Source: Paratinospora sagittata
Lineage: Eukaryota > Streptophyta > Magnoliopsida > Ranunculales > Menispermaceae
DNA length: 64,000 nt
Assembly: GCA_035771175.1 (NCBI GenBank)
Contig: CM069605.1
Span: 18,389,788 to 18,453,787, forward strand
Direction of reading: 5' to 3'
Part shown: one piece after another, positions 24,691 through 36,287 of the stretch
Position numbering within the stretch: position 1 is the stretch's first letter
How the letters are laid out: the number at the start of each line of letters is the position of its first letter
Notes under the pieces: generated by a model
The model's input: only the letters and a program-made list of their open reading frames with translations
Told to the model about the DNA's origin: nothing
Databases searched by the model: none
Program-made: the position numbers and the translations under genes

Positions 24691-26370
24691 TTCTCTCTGC
24701 TCACTCCGTCCCCGCGGCACATCGCCACCACCACCATCAACGCCTCCCTTCTTCTTTATTTCCCTATTCCATTTTGATTTTATTTATTTATTTATTTGTT
24801 TACGTCCCACAACACATACCTATTATAGATTATATTGTATATCACTTTTTTTTAAAACGCTTCACACATCATCACACAGTATATATATACCACATATTGT
24901 ATTATATCATGTTATAATTATACCATACACATCATTATATCATATCACAAGGCATTATAATATGATATTTTATATATATACATATACTTGTTTAAACATC
25001 CCACCACCATATATATGTATATATTTCTGCACTCATAATCGTTCTTATGAATATTTATATTAACAAACGTAATATACGTGTACAGGTTGAGTACTAGGCG
25101 TAACGAGGAACTTACACGTGATTTAGAATTTAGCGATTCAGGTGGAGATGATTCTAGGCCTTCATAATATTTTATTTTGATATATAGATAGGAATGTTAA
25201 ATTAATTAGGTCTATAGTATTATTAGATTGCTTATGCATGCCTATTGTATAGGATTCCATATATACAATGTTGTGATTGTTAGCCATGATGATATTATGT
25301 GTGTCAACATGATTTTTATTCTGATCAAATGATAATTGAGTGCATGAAATTCATGTGGTAATTGAATTCATTTATAAATTATAATGCCTGATAATGAAAT
25401 GTACTCGGAATATTGGTATAATAAAGTTCATGCGTGAATACTATTATAATTGATTTTGTGACATGATACCATGTGTAGTGGAGTTTTAATATATTTTGTG
25501 AATGCACTTAATATCGTACTTATATCGTACGTATGGCGTGACATCACTAAGGAACACGATTAAGATAAGAATCACACATATGGGGTAGTTATTCTAAGGA
25601 ATATCGTCATTGTTTATTATGGGGCAGTTATTCATGATGAATATCGCCAACGAGTTCTAATTTTTGGGTAGTGCCACCTTGAGTTTGATTTCTTAAAGGT
25701 ACGTGATTTTGAACGTGATGAAATTCTCGACTCAAACAATTTAATGTTGCAACGATTAATGTGTGAAACTTGTTTGTAATGTTCTTGTGTATGTATCATA
25801 ATAAAATATTGTGAATTGTTTAGATGACCCACTGGGCTTTCAAGCTCACCCCTATTTTTCATATGCAGGTGCTTAGGAGAATAAAATCGCGAGCTCGTGA
25901 CATAGTTCAAAGTAGTAGGAGTGGGTTAATTAATTAGTATTATGGTGATAGAACTGAATATTTTTATTTGATTTTTAAAGGTTTATTATTTGAACGGATT
26001 GTATTGATAATCGAAATTCAATGAATATTATTACGGTTAGTAAAGACCCTGTGATTTATTTCACGTGTGAACGCCTTGAAAAAAAATTCATTAATTCTAT
26101 TGAATGAATGTATTTAAATGTTGTGTCCATAATGGATGGACAAGGGCAAGTACTCTCGTATGAAGATGAAAGGGTATTCGTTTATCTTAACTAGTAAGTT
26201 GGTTAGGAGAATACAAATTCATAGTGTTGCAAATCTTACTATCTATATAATGATTATGGGTTAAGATAAACGAATAAGATTAACATCTCGATTTTCAGTG
26301 ATTTTCTCGATAAAATTAAAATATGCATTATTTTACAAAAAAATTAAGTTTTGAAAATCAGGGTGTTACA

Positions 26371-26450
26371 TAATAAATATGAATATTATGTAATTTTTGA
26401 AGGTCATAATAGAGGTATTTTTAATTCAATTTGGTGAAGTAGATTACTCC
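26371..26450 (+). pseudogene. Continuation of the pararetrovirus fragment: viroplasmin-like motif
   Basis: Directly after the solo LTR one frame reads YEYYVIFEGHNRGIFNS, which matches the N-terminal pattern of the caulimovirid viroplasmin/transactivator domain (PF01693). It therefore belongs to the frame interrupted at 23873. A stop follows soon after and similarity fades by about 26450. Confidence 0.6.
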
Positions 26451-26954
26451 ATTGTGCATGGAAACTTGCTTAAAACACCATCTTACTATATATTATTGAA
26501 CTCAAGATGCAAAGAAAGAACAGTAAAGGGGCCTTGATTATGATTACGAGTTTAAGAGTGGAATTTGCAGCTAAATCTAATTGCCATAAGGATAGCTAGC
26601 CAACACCACACCAACCCATTCAATCAAGAGGCAAGCCAAGGCATATTATATATGACCCTTGGTATAGACAAGAAATAAATATCACCCTAGTAGACGACTG
26701 AAAACACCATGGGAGGACAGAGGGCCAATCAAGAAGAGATTCGCCTCCGGCCATAAAAGAAATTGACAAAACTTACTTTACCTGATAATTTATAACATAT
26801 TACTCCATTTCAACCCAACCCCTCAGTTTTAAAGATGTTAAAAACTAGGTAACTTCAAGTTACACAATTTCTTCTGAAACTAAAATTGCTATTGTTGAGC
26901 AGCAGTACTTCTTTGAGACTTCAATCAATGTTGCATATGATGAAACCTCAATTT
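26451..26954 (-). other. 3' flank / probable 3' UTR of the 14-3-3 gene
   Basis: AT-rich sequence between the 14-3-3 stop and the pararetrovirus remnant. The 14-3-3 transcript must end within it. I could not place a poly(A) site. Confidence 0.4.
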
Positions 26955-29671
26955 TCAATTCGACTGCAATTAAAAATTAAATGGGTAATTTTAGGATCAA
27001 GAATCAAGAAAAGAGAGAGTTTAATTAATATGGTAGATTACCTCAGGTTCAGCAACCTTGGAATCCTCTCCTTTGGAACCATCCTCAGCTGCAAAGTGAA
27101 CAGAGTTTCAGAAAAGGAGCATAATATTCATAAGTTGATTAGAGAAATTAATTACAATTAATGTTGTATGAGTATACTAGTAAAACTGTCCTTTTTATTT
27201 AAGAATAAAACAGGGTAAATAACAATTCTAATAGTTATATCTTTCATTTGAAATTTAAAATAAAAGTTTCTACTTCTTTCCACCATTGTTAGCCCATATG
27301 TTACCTCCTTCCTCTGGTAAGTCAGAGGTCCAAAGTGTTAGGTTGTCCCTCAACAACTGCATAATCAGTGTGCTATCTTTGTATGATTCCTCACTCAAGG
27401 TGTCCAGATCTGCAATTGCCTCGTCAAAGGCTTGTTTAGCAAGATAGCAGGCCCTGAAAATAACCACCACCAAACATAATAATCATACAGGTTAAGGCAA
27501 CATATTTCTTGGAAATTATGATTCATCTTTAGAATCAAAACTTCAAGTAGTTGTTGTTACCTCTCAGGAGAATTCAGTATCTCATAGTAAAAGACAGAGA
27601 AGTTCAGGGCCAGACCAAGACGGATTGGATGTGTTGAGGGAAGATCTGTGTTTGCTGTGTTGGAAGCAGCCTAACAAAGACAGATCAAATGTTTTTTAAT
27701 AATGAAGTCACATGTTGGATACAGCTTCATAAATATGTAAGTGAAGCAAGGTGCCTGTGACGAAGAGAAAAACTTGCCTCATATGCCTTCAATGATTGAT
27801 CTGCTGCATCTTTCCTTTCTTGGTCATTCTTAAATTCTGCTAGATATCGGTAGTAATCACCTTTCCTGCATTTTAACAAAATGAGCATCCAAAAAAAATT
27901 CAAAACTAACAATAAAAATAAAAATGTTGACCATTTCTTCGTTAAAATATAAAGAAATATTTTTATTAAAAAAAAGAGCAAAAAGTGATCAATTCTTGGC
28001 TTAGTAGGTTCCCCATGAGTCCATTTTTCAAATTCATTTATTTTTTAATTCTGGTTATATAAGCAACACACTGGAACCGCTAAGATATCTTGTTCACCAA
28101 AAAGTAAGAAATGTAAATGAAATAAAACCGTAAAACAACATGACTTACATCTTGTAGTAAAAGACTTTTGATTCTCCAGAGGTGGAAGAAGGAACCAGGT
28201 GCTCATCTATGACATTCAAAATGTCATTACAGATATTAGCCAGTTCATCTTCTACCTTCTGACGATACCCTTTAATCTGTTTCACGTTTTGCTCATTTCC
28301 CTTTGACTCTTCCTTCTGCTCAATCGAAGACATAATGCGCCATGAAGCCCGACGTGCACCAATAACATTTTTATAACCCACAGAAAGGAGGTTCCTTTCT
28401 TCAACAGTCAGCTCCAGATCAAGTTTTGCTACTTGTTTCATACTTTCCACCATTTCTGTAAAATAAATATACAGATCAAACCATAATTCACCATAAACCA
28501 TGCTTATAAGTGGCATGCATGAAACATTTCTTATTGCTACATACAAATGTTTCCATTCCAATTGTCCAGAAATGCAATCTTTAGTTTATCAGTTTCATTG
28601 TTGTCAAAATCATGAATCGAAATCGACTTGTTTCAAAGTTAATTTGGTGAATTTAATATATATATAGAGGCACTCCCAACCATTAATAAAGGGAAAGAAA
28701 GGACTGAAGCCACAACAAAGCCCATTTAGACGACAACTACTCTTAACTTATTTTGAGGTTAAGGAGACATGAACCCTGCACCTCATCAGAGGGAGATAGA
28801 TGCCACCACCACTCGAGCTGGTGAGTGTGGTGTATATTTATTATATATATTGTGTTCTCATAGAGTTATGAATACAATAGTATTTTTATTTTATTTTATT
28901 TTATTTTTATCTAATTAAAGATTAGACCAATTCATTAAGATTCAGTTAGTGATTCAATCCAAATCACTTACGATTCATCATGGATTCAGATAGACTCACT
29001 TATGACTCACAATTATATTGATTCAAGAATCCAATATTCCGATTTGAGCGTTTTTGGGGTGAATTCAATCATGAATCATAAGATTAACATTGAGTTCCTC
29101 CCCATCAAAGAATAGATCACATTGAGTGTTAGATTCAATGAATAGTTTAAAAAACAACTCCTTAATTTAAACACTCTAAAATAGTAGAAACCAAAAGATA
29201 TATAGTTTCTTCAATTGTTAGCAAAATCTCATAAGATATTCCTAATCAAGGGCTTTTGTTTGAGGGGCACATGATGATTTAAGGCCCATTCAAAACATAG
29301 ATTAAATTCTGAATGTCATGAAAAATTCAGGGAATTTGCAACTCTAACAATAGAAAATACAGATACAGGAAGAAAACACTCAAACAAGACAAGATTTTTG
29401 GCAGCCTTTTCTTGTAACTGTGACATGCATATAGCATAGCTTTTGATCAGCAAAAGTTTGCCCAAAAAGTCCTCATCAACTTAAACATATTATCAAGTGA
29501 ACTGTATTGGGCAAGAATAATTCAAGGAAATAAACACAAGAACCATATCAAACTATCCCTCAAAACATCAACATCAGTATGCAATAAAAACAAAAAAAAT
29601 TACGTTCTTCTACACAGAAAGAACCAAAAAAATTAAAATCAATAACGATGTAAAGCATCATCGATCGGTAA

Positions 29672-29702
<31 letters not shown>

Positions 29703-29780
29703 CGTACCGTCATAGCGCTCAGCTTGCTCAGCGAGCTTTGCCATGTAAACATGATTGTCTCTCTCTTTTTCAGTGGACAT
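26955..29780 (-). CDS. 14-3-3 protein, plant epsilon-type group
   Basis: Seven exons on the minus strand: 29780-29708, 28455-28149, 27865-27778, 27670-27561, 27453-27305, 27088-27042 and 26963-26955 (stop). They encode about 260 residues, normal for the family. The start is [19 protein letters not shown]. Phosphopeptide-groove segments are present: [51 protein letters not shown] and [18 protein letters not shown]. 14-3-3 dimers bind phosphoserine/threonine clients in cytosol and nucleus, including H+-ATPase, metabolic enzymes and hormone-signalling factors. Many introns and the sequence suggest the epsilon rather than the non-epsilon group. The intron after exon 3 starts with GC instead of GT. 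The last exon is only 9 nt; reading on from exon 6 would instead add a few residues (VIYHIN) before a stop. The body appears intact. Confidence 0.93.
28650..28838 (-). mobile_element. Probable tRNA-derived SINE in intron 1 of the 14-3-3 gene
   Basis: Read on the minus strand, a Pol III A-box-like agctcgagtggt lies at about 28811-28822. A B-box-like gcagggttcatgtctcc follows about 40 bp downstream, at about 28763-28779. This is the layout of a tRNA-related SINE head. The body continues to a ta-rich end near 28660. No clear target duplication was found, so the limits are approximate. Confidence 0.5.
29676..29702. repeat. (TA)n microsatellite beside the first 14-3-3 splice donor
   Basis: About 12 TA units begin within a few bases of the exon 1 donor (gtacg on the minus strand). 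Confidence 0.9.
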
Positions 29781-30300
29781 GCTCGGATAGATAGATAGAT
29801 ATCAGCAGGAGGAGAAAGAAGAAATTGCAGATACAAGAAATGAAAACTACTGCGGAAATATTGTATTATATGAATGTGAGAAAGAGTTTAATTTTTTTGT
29901 TGTTTTTTAACAAGTGATGAAGAGGAAAGTGGTGGCGTTGGGGGAGCTAAAGTTGCGGGATGAAGACCGAATCTTGGCCTTTCGCTTTTCAATTTTTGAC
30001 TTTTAAAGCGCAATAGATGGTGATGATGCCGATTGCCGAGATGGAGGTGTTCCGGTTCCGGTGGAATACCCAACTCCTTCGCTTCTCTTCCCAATCAATT
30101 CTTTCGGTTCTTCTCTACATGACCATTAAGTTGGCAAGTTTAATAAACATAATAAAAATAATTATAAAAAAAAAACCTCTCAAAACACAAATTAGAGTCT
30201 CCTAATCCTATTAAACATAAAATAAATAAATAAAAACTAAAAACACAAACTAGGGTGATGTTGCATCACACACACCTTTAATTGTTTTTAATATTTGTAT
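29781..30300 (-). promoter_or_regulatory. Upstream / 5' UTR region of the 14-3-3 gene
   Basis: This is the 0.5 kb before the start codon. It includes a short gata repeat at 29785-29800. Non-AT-rich sequence at 29930-30100 could hold the transcription start. No specific element can be supported. Confidence 0.35.
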
Positions 30301-33300
30301 ATTGTACATTGTTCCGTATTCCCATCAAAGATATATGTGATGTCACGCCACCCTTGTTTTCAATTTTTATAACATTTGAATTGTACATTTTTAAATGAAT
30401 ATAACTATCGAGAGCAATTATTTAAACCACAAAAAAAACTCTCTTTCTACCACATTCTATTTTTATCACAAAATATAAAAAAATTAATATTTTTACCACA
30501 TTAAACTTTCCAAAACACCCTTATCATTTTCTCTCATATTTCAATCATTTTCAAAACACCATCTTCTACTCCCTCTCTATTTTTTTAAAATTCTCAACAC
30601 TCAAAACCCTAAATCACTACACCAAAAATCCTAAATCACTAAAAAAATCTCCTCTTTAATGAAAAAAATCACTAAATTGGCAAGAGATTTATTTTTTATT
30701 TTTATTATTTTTATCATATTTAGTATTTAGATTACGTGAAATCGAATATTTTAGTGTTTTTGTTCGCGAAAACGTTGCCGAAAATAAGAGAAAATTGACA
30801 TGGATAAGAAAAAATCACGATTGGTTTGGACATGAAGAAAAATAGTTGGTTGAACATGCAAAACTCCTTTTCCTATCTATTACAAGCATGGAAAGTGTGA
30901 CATGCCCTAGTTTCCTCTTTTATAGCTAGTTAGTGACACCTTATTCATCACAGTCTTTAGGCTATTGTTGATTAAGTTTTTCACTTTATCATTTAGTCAA
31001 AGTACATTTACTTCTATTATACTTTTGAGACTTGCCTCTATTACAACAAAGGGGGTCCATATACTTCATTTTCTTCTTTAATGATTATATTTAATATTGT
31101 TAGATTTATTTTATAATGTTTTTTTAGCATTTATGCCGACTTTCATCTTCTTGTTAAAACGTAAAATTTTGCTATCTAGAAGCGTTTTCAATGTTATTTG
31201 GTTGGGGTACTATACTTTCAATGAATTGTCCAGCTACCTTATTGCTTTTAATTATACCATATGCCAGTCTTATTGGATTGACACCTTGAAATAGAATAAT
31301 ATTGATGAAAAGAAAAATAACACATTATTAAAATTGTTCATGTTCTCTTTTTATCAACTAGAGTCAAAGGAGAACTTTGGGGGAGAGGCAATTCTCATTG
31401 TGGTTCCTTTGATAAACAAAATCCCAGTGTCACACACCTCATGTAGGTGTCTCTCTCTCTCTCTCTTTAACAAGTTATAAGGTCATGCTAAGGTCATCTT
31501 AGATATTTTACTTGAAGAGTTTTTGGTTGCATATATTTTTATCTTTGACATCATATAGAGTGCAATAAATTATCTTGATGCTCTTAACATTTGTGTCTTC
31601 CTTAATTATAATGAGTCAAAAAGGGTTACTGTTGTTGTAATCTTGTTATGCATAAATTTGTATCTCTTTTTATTTATTTTTTTCTTGAGCATTTTAATTT
31701 GTTTATTATCTCTCATAACGTCATTGAGTCTAATCTCATTCATTTTAATTCTTGTTGTCTCATTCGCCATCTCATATAGATATTACATCATTGTCTACCA
31801 CTCACTCGAGAACCAACCAATTCTCTATTTTCCTAACTACTTCTTTTGTAAGGATAAAATCATGAGTTTTGCATATGTTGATGTCACATTTCCAACAATT
31901 TCTGATGCTCACCCCTTAATAATTAGTGGTGCTCTATCCCTTACTATTGCCACCCCATCTCCTTGTGTGATTCTAAGTCTACTTACTAGTTGAGGCCCTG
32001 TTTCGTATATAATTTTAATCTAGTTTTCTATTTTTAAATTCAAAATTCTTTTAAAAAAAATTGTTTGGTTTATTATTTTTAAAATACTTAAAAAATTGAA
32101 CTTTAAAGGAAATGAAGATATTACAGAAGGTATTTTCTATGTTTGTAAAAGAAAACTATAAAAAAGCTTTTTAAAAATTTATTTTTAAAAGTTGTTTTTA
32201 AATCATATGTCAAACAGGTCCCTAGATTTTTTCTTATTTTTGTTATTGTTATTAAAGTCATTTTCTTTGTTTCTAGTATTTATTTATCCATGGCCTTTTT
32301 GGTCTTAACTGTTATATGGCAACTCTTGATCCTCTTGGTTTAGTAGTAAGTTATGATTGAATTGCTACTCTCTACTTTGCATAATACGAACAATTGAGAT
32401 TTGGCATCACTCCCTTCTAGTAAAAATATAGTTGGCTCTCATACTCTATAAGGTCAAGACCAAGTCTAATGATCAATTTAATGATGCAAAGCATGATTGT
32501 TTGTAAAAGAATTCAATTTCCCCAATTGTTAAGATGACTACTCTTCCTACTTTTATTTCAATTGTTCGTCTATCATTGACATATTTCTCAAATAGATGTT
32601 ATAAATCATTGTTAATTTTGCCTTAGCTTCTATAATTTTTTTCTTTCATTGTAATTCCTTCATGAGATGTATTAATTGTCCTAATCTTATCAAAAGTAAT
32701 GCAAATTGGAAAGTTGGGAGGAAAGGTGTAGTCTCAAATCTTTGTAATAGGTATCAAGATCAAAGGGATCCCCCTCAACAGGAAAAGGTATGCTCTTTGT
32801 ACTAGACTCATGCCTACTTACTACTTCAAAGTTTAACATAAGGTTGAAGTGTCTTTGATAGAACCCTTGATATCACCTTAATTACTCAAAATTTATTGGT
32901 AAACAAGTAAGTTTCACTACACATTTGTTTGGATTATGTTTGAGTTGAACTCACTAATCATCCTTATTAAAGTTTATACTAATAAATAAAGTACTATTAG
33001 AAGTCCCCTGATTCAAGCATTAGGATCATGTTGGACTTCAAATTGCTATTTACCATTGTTATTAGTGAAGCAATATAATAATGACTCCTATCCATTTAAG
33101 TTTTCTTGGTTCGTATACTTACTTATGATGACTTAATATTTTGAAACTTTTGTCTTAAGAATAACCGACTCTCATGTAAGTTAGTAAGCATAATATAAAA
33201 CTTTACAACATTACCAAGGTGATTCATACTATTGGCATCTTTTGCCCTTGTAATTTGTTGACTTGCTTATTTTTAGACTTTGCTTCTTTTCTATTACTTT

Positions 33301-34098
33301 ATCATTTATTGTCTTTTCTGCTATCTCTAATTATTAATTTTTTTTAGATCACAATTAAAAATGATGAAGGTTGTCATTGTTCTTAGCAACAATGAAGATG
33401 TGAGCAACACCTTTAATTTTGCTCAAGAGGGAGATGACTTGTCTTTATAATTTTAAGTTCATAGATCAATCATTATAATTTTTCTACTTCGTATTAATGT
33501 TGATAAAATTTTGTCATTGTCTCAGGCTCAATAACATAAAATGTTAAAAAACACATTCAATTAAAGAAATAGATCTCTAACTATCCAAAGGATTTTTTTA
33601 TTTTCAGAAACACACTTCAATCCTACTAGAAGGAACATGAAGACAACAATCGTCATGCTGGTGATCTTGAAAATGTCATGGCTAGTGTTGAAAAAGATAA
33701 ATAAAATAACACTGAAATGTTTATAGGTATTAAGAATTTTATTTTTTTTTGGTGATAAAATGACAAAAACTATTAATTTTTTTTTCCAAGTATGTCTAAG
33801 GATCTATGTTGGATTGCAATAACTATGATTATAAGCTCTGTAGATATTTTTTTATTTACAAATCTTATCTTTTTCTTTCTTTTTATTGCATAAAAATAAA
33901 AATACTTAAACATGTTTTTTAACTTTTCATAATCATAATAACTTCATCAAGAGGATAATAATACTTAAAGTTTTCCTTTTGCTCATGTACTAGTAGGTAA
34001 TACACACACACACACACATAGCATTAAATAATCTATATTTCACATAATATTAATTACATATATAGTTTCTTAATATTTTTTTATATCTATATGTTATA
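30301..34098. other. Intergenic AT-rich DNA
   Basis: No gene recognised. It holds a (CT)n run near 31449-31466, an (AC)n run near 34003-34018 and a possible MITE at 31994-32222. Some stretches may be old transposon debris, but no domain could be read on either strand. Confidence 0.5.
31994..32222. mobile_element. Possible MITE
   Basis: One end opens ggccctgtttcgtatat. The other end, reverse complemented, opens gggacctgtttgacatat, giving imperfect terminal inverted repeats around an AT-rich core of 229 bp. Flanks ctagttga and ctagattt may be a degraded 8-bp hAT-type duplication (5 of 8 match). There is no coding content. Confidence 0.5.
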
Positions 34099-34103
34099 CT
34101 CAA

Positions 34104-36008
34104 TGTTGGCCCAGCTATGTCCAAGAGGGGGGTGAATTGGACACTTAGCAGATTTTAAGCTTTCTTAAAATCTACTATGGACCTTCTTACGGGTGAAGAT
34201 CAAACTGATACACTTTCTCAACTTGCGGGTGTGAGAACTACCGTTTCTCAACTTACAGGTGTGAGAAGACCGTTTCTCAGCTTCCGGGTGTGAGAAGACC
34301 GTTTCTCAACTTCCGGGTGTGAGATGACCGTTACAACTTCAAGCAACACTCGCTCTTGCCCAGTGACTAACCAATCATTGCAAATTTAATACAAGATGAG
34401 ATATGATTCCCTTTACTTAGAATCAAAGTGATACTTACAAAGCTTTGGATTGAACCTTCTGTGATCACAAATTCAGCAAAATATGTATGATGAAGTTTAC
34501 GCTGAAAACAAGTCCAAAGAGCTTTTGTCTTCTTCAATGGATTGTCAAAATAATGAAGATGAAGTTCAAACAATCCAAAAAACTTGAAGTTTTTCTTTCA
34601 AAAGATCGTAAGATTAAGCACAAGTGAAAGACGACTAACTTTCGAAAAGTGTTTTGGCACAAATGAAAACTGTTAATACGTTTTGAATGAATATCAGTTT
34701 TCGTATATCATTAGTAGTTTTTCTGCTCTAAGGCAGCACATATATATAGGAATAACAAAAACGCAATGGACTTCGTGATTTTGGAGCTTTAGGTTATTTC
34801 AAATACAACGTATACTTTCTTTCCCGAAATGGATCGATTAAGCTCAATGCACATTACGACGATAACATCTGAATCATCTGATCCTTTCACGAAGAGAGAA
34901 TGTTTTGACATGCTTTTTAGAACGTTCAAAAAGTTCTGAAAAAGTTATTGTACGATTCTGAAAAGTTCTGAAAAAGTATTCGTACGGTTCTGAAAAAAGT
35001 AACAGAAATGGTGCTCTTGTCAGAACAGTAACATTTGTTTAATTAGCAACCTTGCGCATAATATTAACTTTTGTCATTTTGTTCCTTGAGGGCGCTCATG
35101 AAGCATAAGCGTCCTGCTAAACATTGAAGTGAGAGCGCTACTAAGTCATAAGCGTCTTGACTTACTTTGACGATTTAAACAACTCAAAACATGAGGGTGC
35201 TACTTCGCAGTAAGCGTTTTGCTTTGTTATAAAAACATTGAACACACGAGGACGCTACTCAAGAGTTAGCGTCCTGAAATTTAAAATCAGTTTTAAAACA
35301 ATGTTGAGTACGTTGAAGGACAGTAAGCGTCCTGAGGGCTATTAAGTTGATTATAAAGATGATGACGCTCCTACACAAGTAACGTCCTAATAATTTATTT
35401 AACTTATAACTATCAACGTCTTTGAAGATAGAAATCACTTGAAAACATAAAGAACTTCCAGCGAGCTGAGACTTAGTTAGCGTCCTGACATTCTCAAAGG
35501 TTGATAAAAGAAAGGTCGCTACTTACAGGTAAGCGTCTTTATTAATCAGTTCAATTCAACCTTAAGCGTCCTAATATTTTATCAGCGTCCTTACTCATCA
35601 AATCCAGGAGGGCGTTGTTAAAACATTAGTGTCCTAAAAGACTTTATAAAAATGATTTTTGATTTCTCGATTAAAGCTCGATAAAACATAATGTAACCAG
35701 ATTAAATCGAATATGCAAACGATCGATTAAAACATACAGGCATACATATCGCTGAATCATATGACATAGAAGGTCCTACAACCTATCATAATCTAATCAT
35801 ACAACCGAACATCTTCAAATGATCATGGTCTTCAAGAAGACCTTTAATACGTTCGCCATGCATCATTGATTCTTTGAAACCTTCAAGTAAGGTTAGATAT
35901 GTCATATGTGCAGTAATATCATAAGCAAAATGTGGTTTGTAATCATCAAAATATCTTTCATATTAGGGACATATTCTCGTAAGGGACGTGAGGATAATTG
36001 GTTCAACA
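34104..36008 (-). repeat. 3' LTR of copia copy 1
   Basis: 1,905 bp, opening tgttggcccagc and closing ggttcaaca as printed. It holds a TATA-like tatatatagg near 34740, a minisatellite of hairpin units at 34213-34328, and an array of gggcgct...agcgtcctg modules from about 35085 to 35640. Confidence 0.9.
34213..34328. repeat. Hairpin minisatellite in the copia LTR
   Basis: About four units of roughly 30-35 bp. Each pairs TTCTCAACTT with a following GTGTGAGAA around a cgggt-like loop. The same units occur at about 42568-42680 in the LTR of the second element, and as one unit near 59195. Confidence 0.8.
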
Positions 36009-36025
36009 ATCTCTCCCTTTTTGAT
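36009..36025 (-). other. Polypurine tract of copia copy 1
   Basis: On the minus strand atcaaaaagggggagat lies directly before the 3' LTR. Confidence 0.75.
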
Positions 36026-36287
36026 GATTTCAAACACATTACTATAGGCTTTGAAGCAAGCTAATAAAATGATGTGTGTATGCATGAAATGCAATACTAA
36101 TGATCCTTGATTCATATGTTATGAGTGTAATTCCAAGGAATGTACATAGAACGTTACTAAGACTCCCCCTTAGTGTTAAACTCCCCCTGAATATATGATG
36201 CTTCAATGATATTACTTCTCCCCCTTTTGAAATATCAAAAAGAGTAAAGTATCATGAAATATGTCTCCCCCCACATAAAGGTAAGCA

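Larger units (their letters stand above)
23879..26370 (+). mobile_element. Solo LTR, 2,492 bp, with 5-bp target duplication
   Basis: It opens tgtaataccgtg and closes gggtgttaca. It is flanked by taata at 23874-23878 and 26371-26375. There is no internal retrotransposon region, so this is a solo LTR left by LTR-LTR recombination. The opening bases resemble the gypsy LTR at 5746 (tgtaatacc followed by an A-rich run), suggesting a gypsy origin. It is inserted in the pararetrovirus fragment and is therefore younger than that integration. Confidence 0.88.

Noticed and set aside
23946..25063. Long open frames on both strands rich in Ser/Leu/Arg or Arg/Glu
   Set aside because: They arise from the CT-rich low-complexity tract of a solo LTR and have no domain content.
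31097..31993. Hydrophobic frames suggesting membrane proteins
   Set aside because: T-rich intergenic DNA gives Phe/Leu/Ile runs by composition; there is no motif, splice context or homologous copy.
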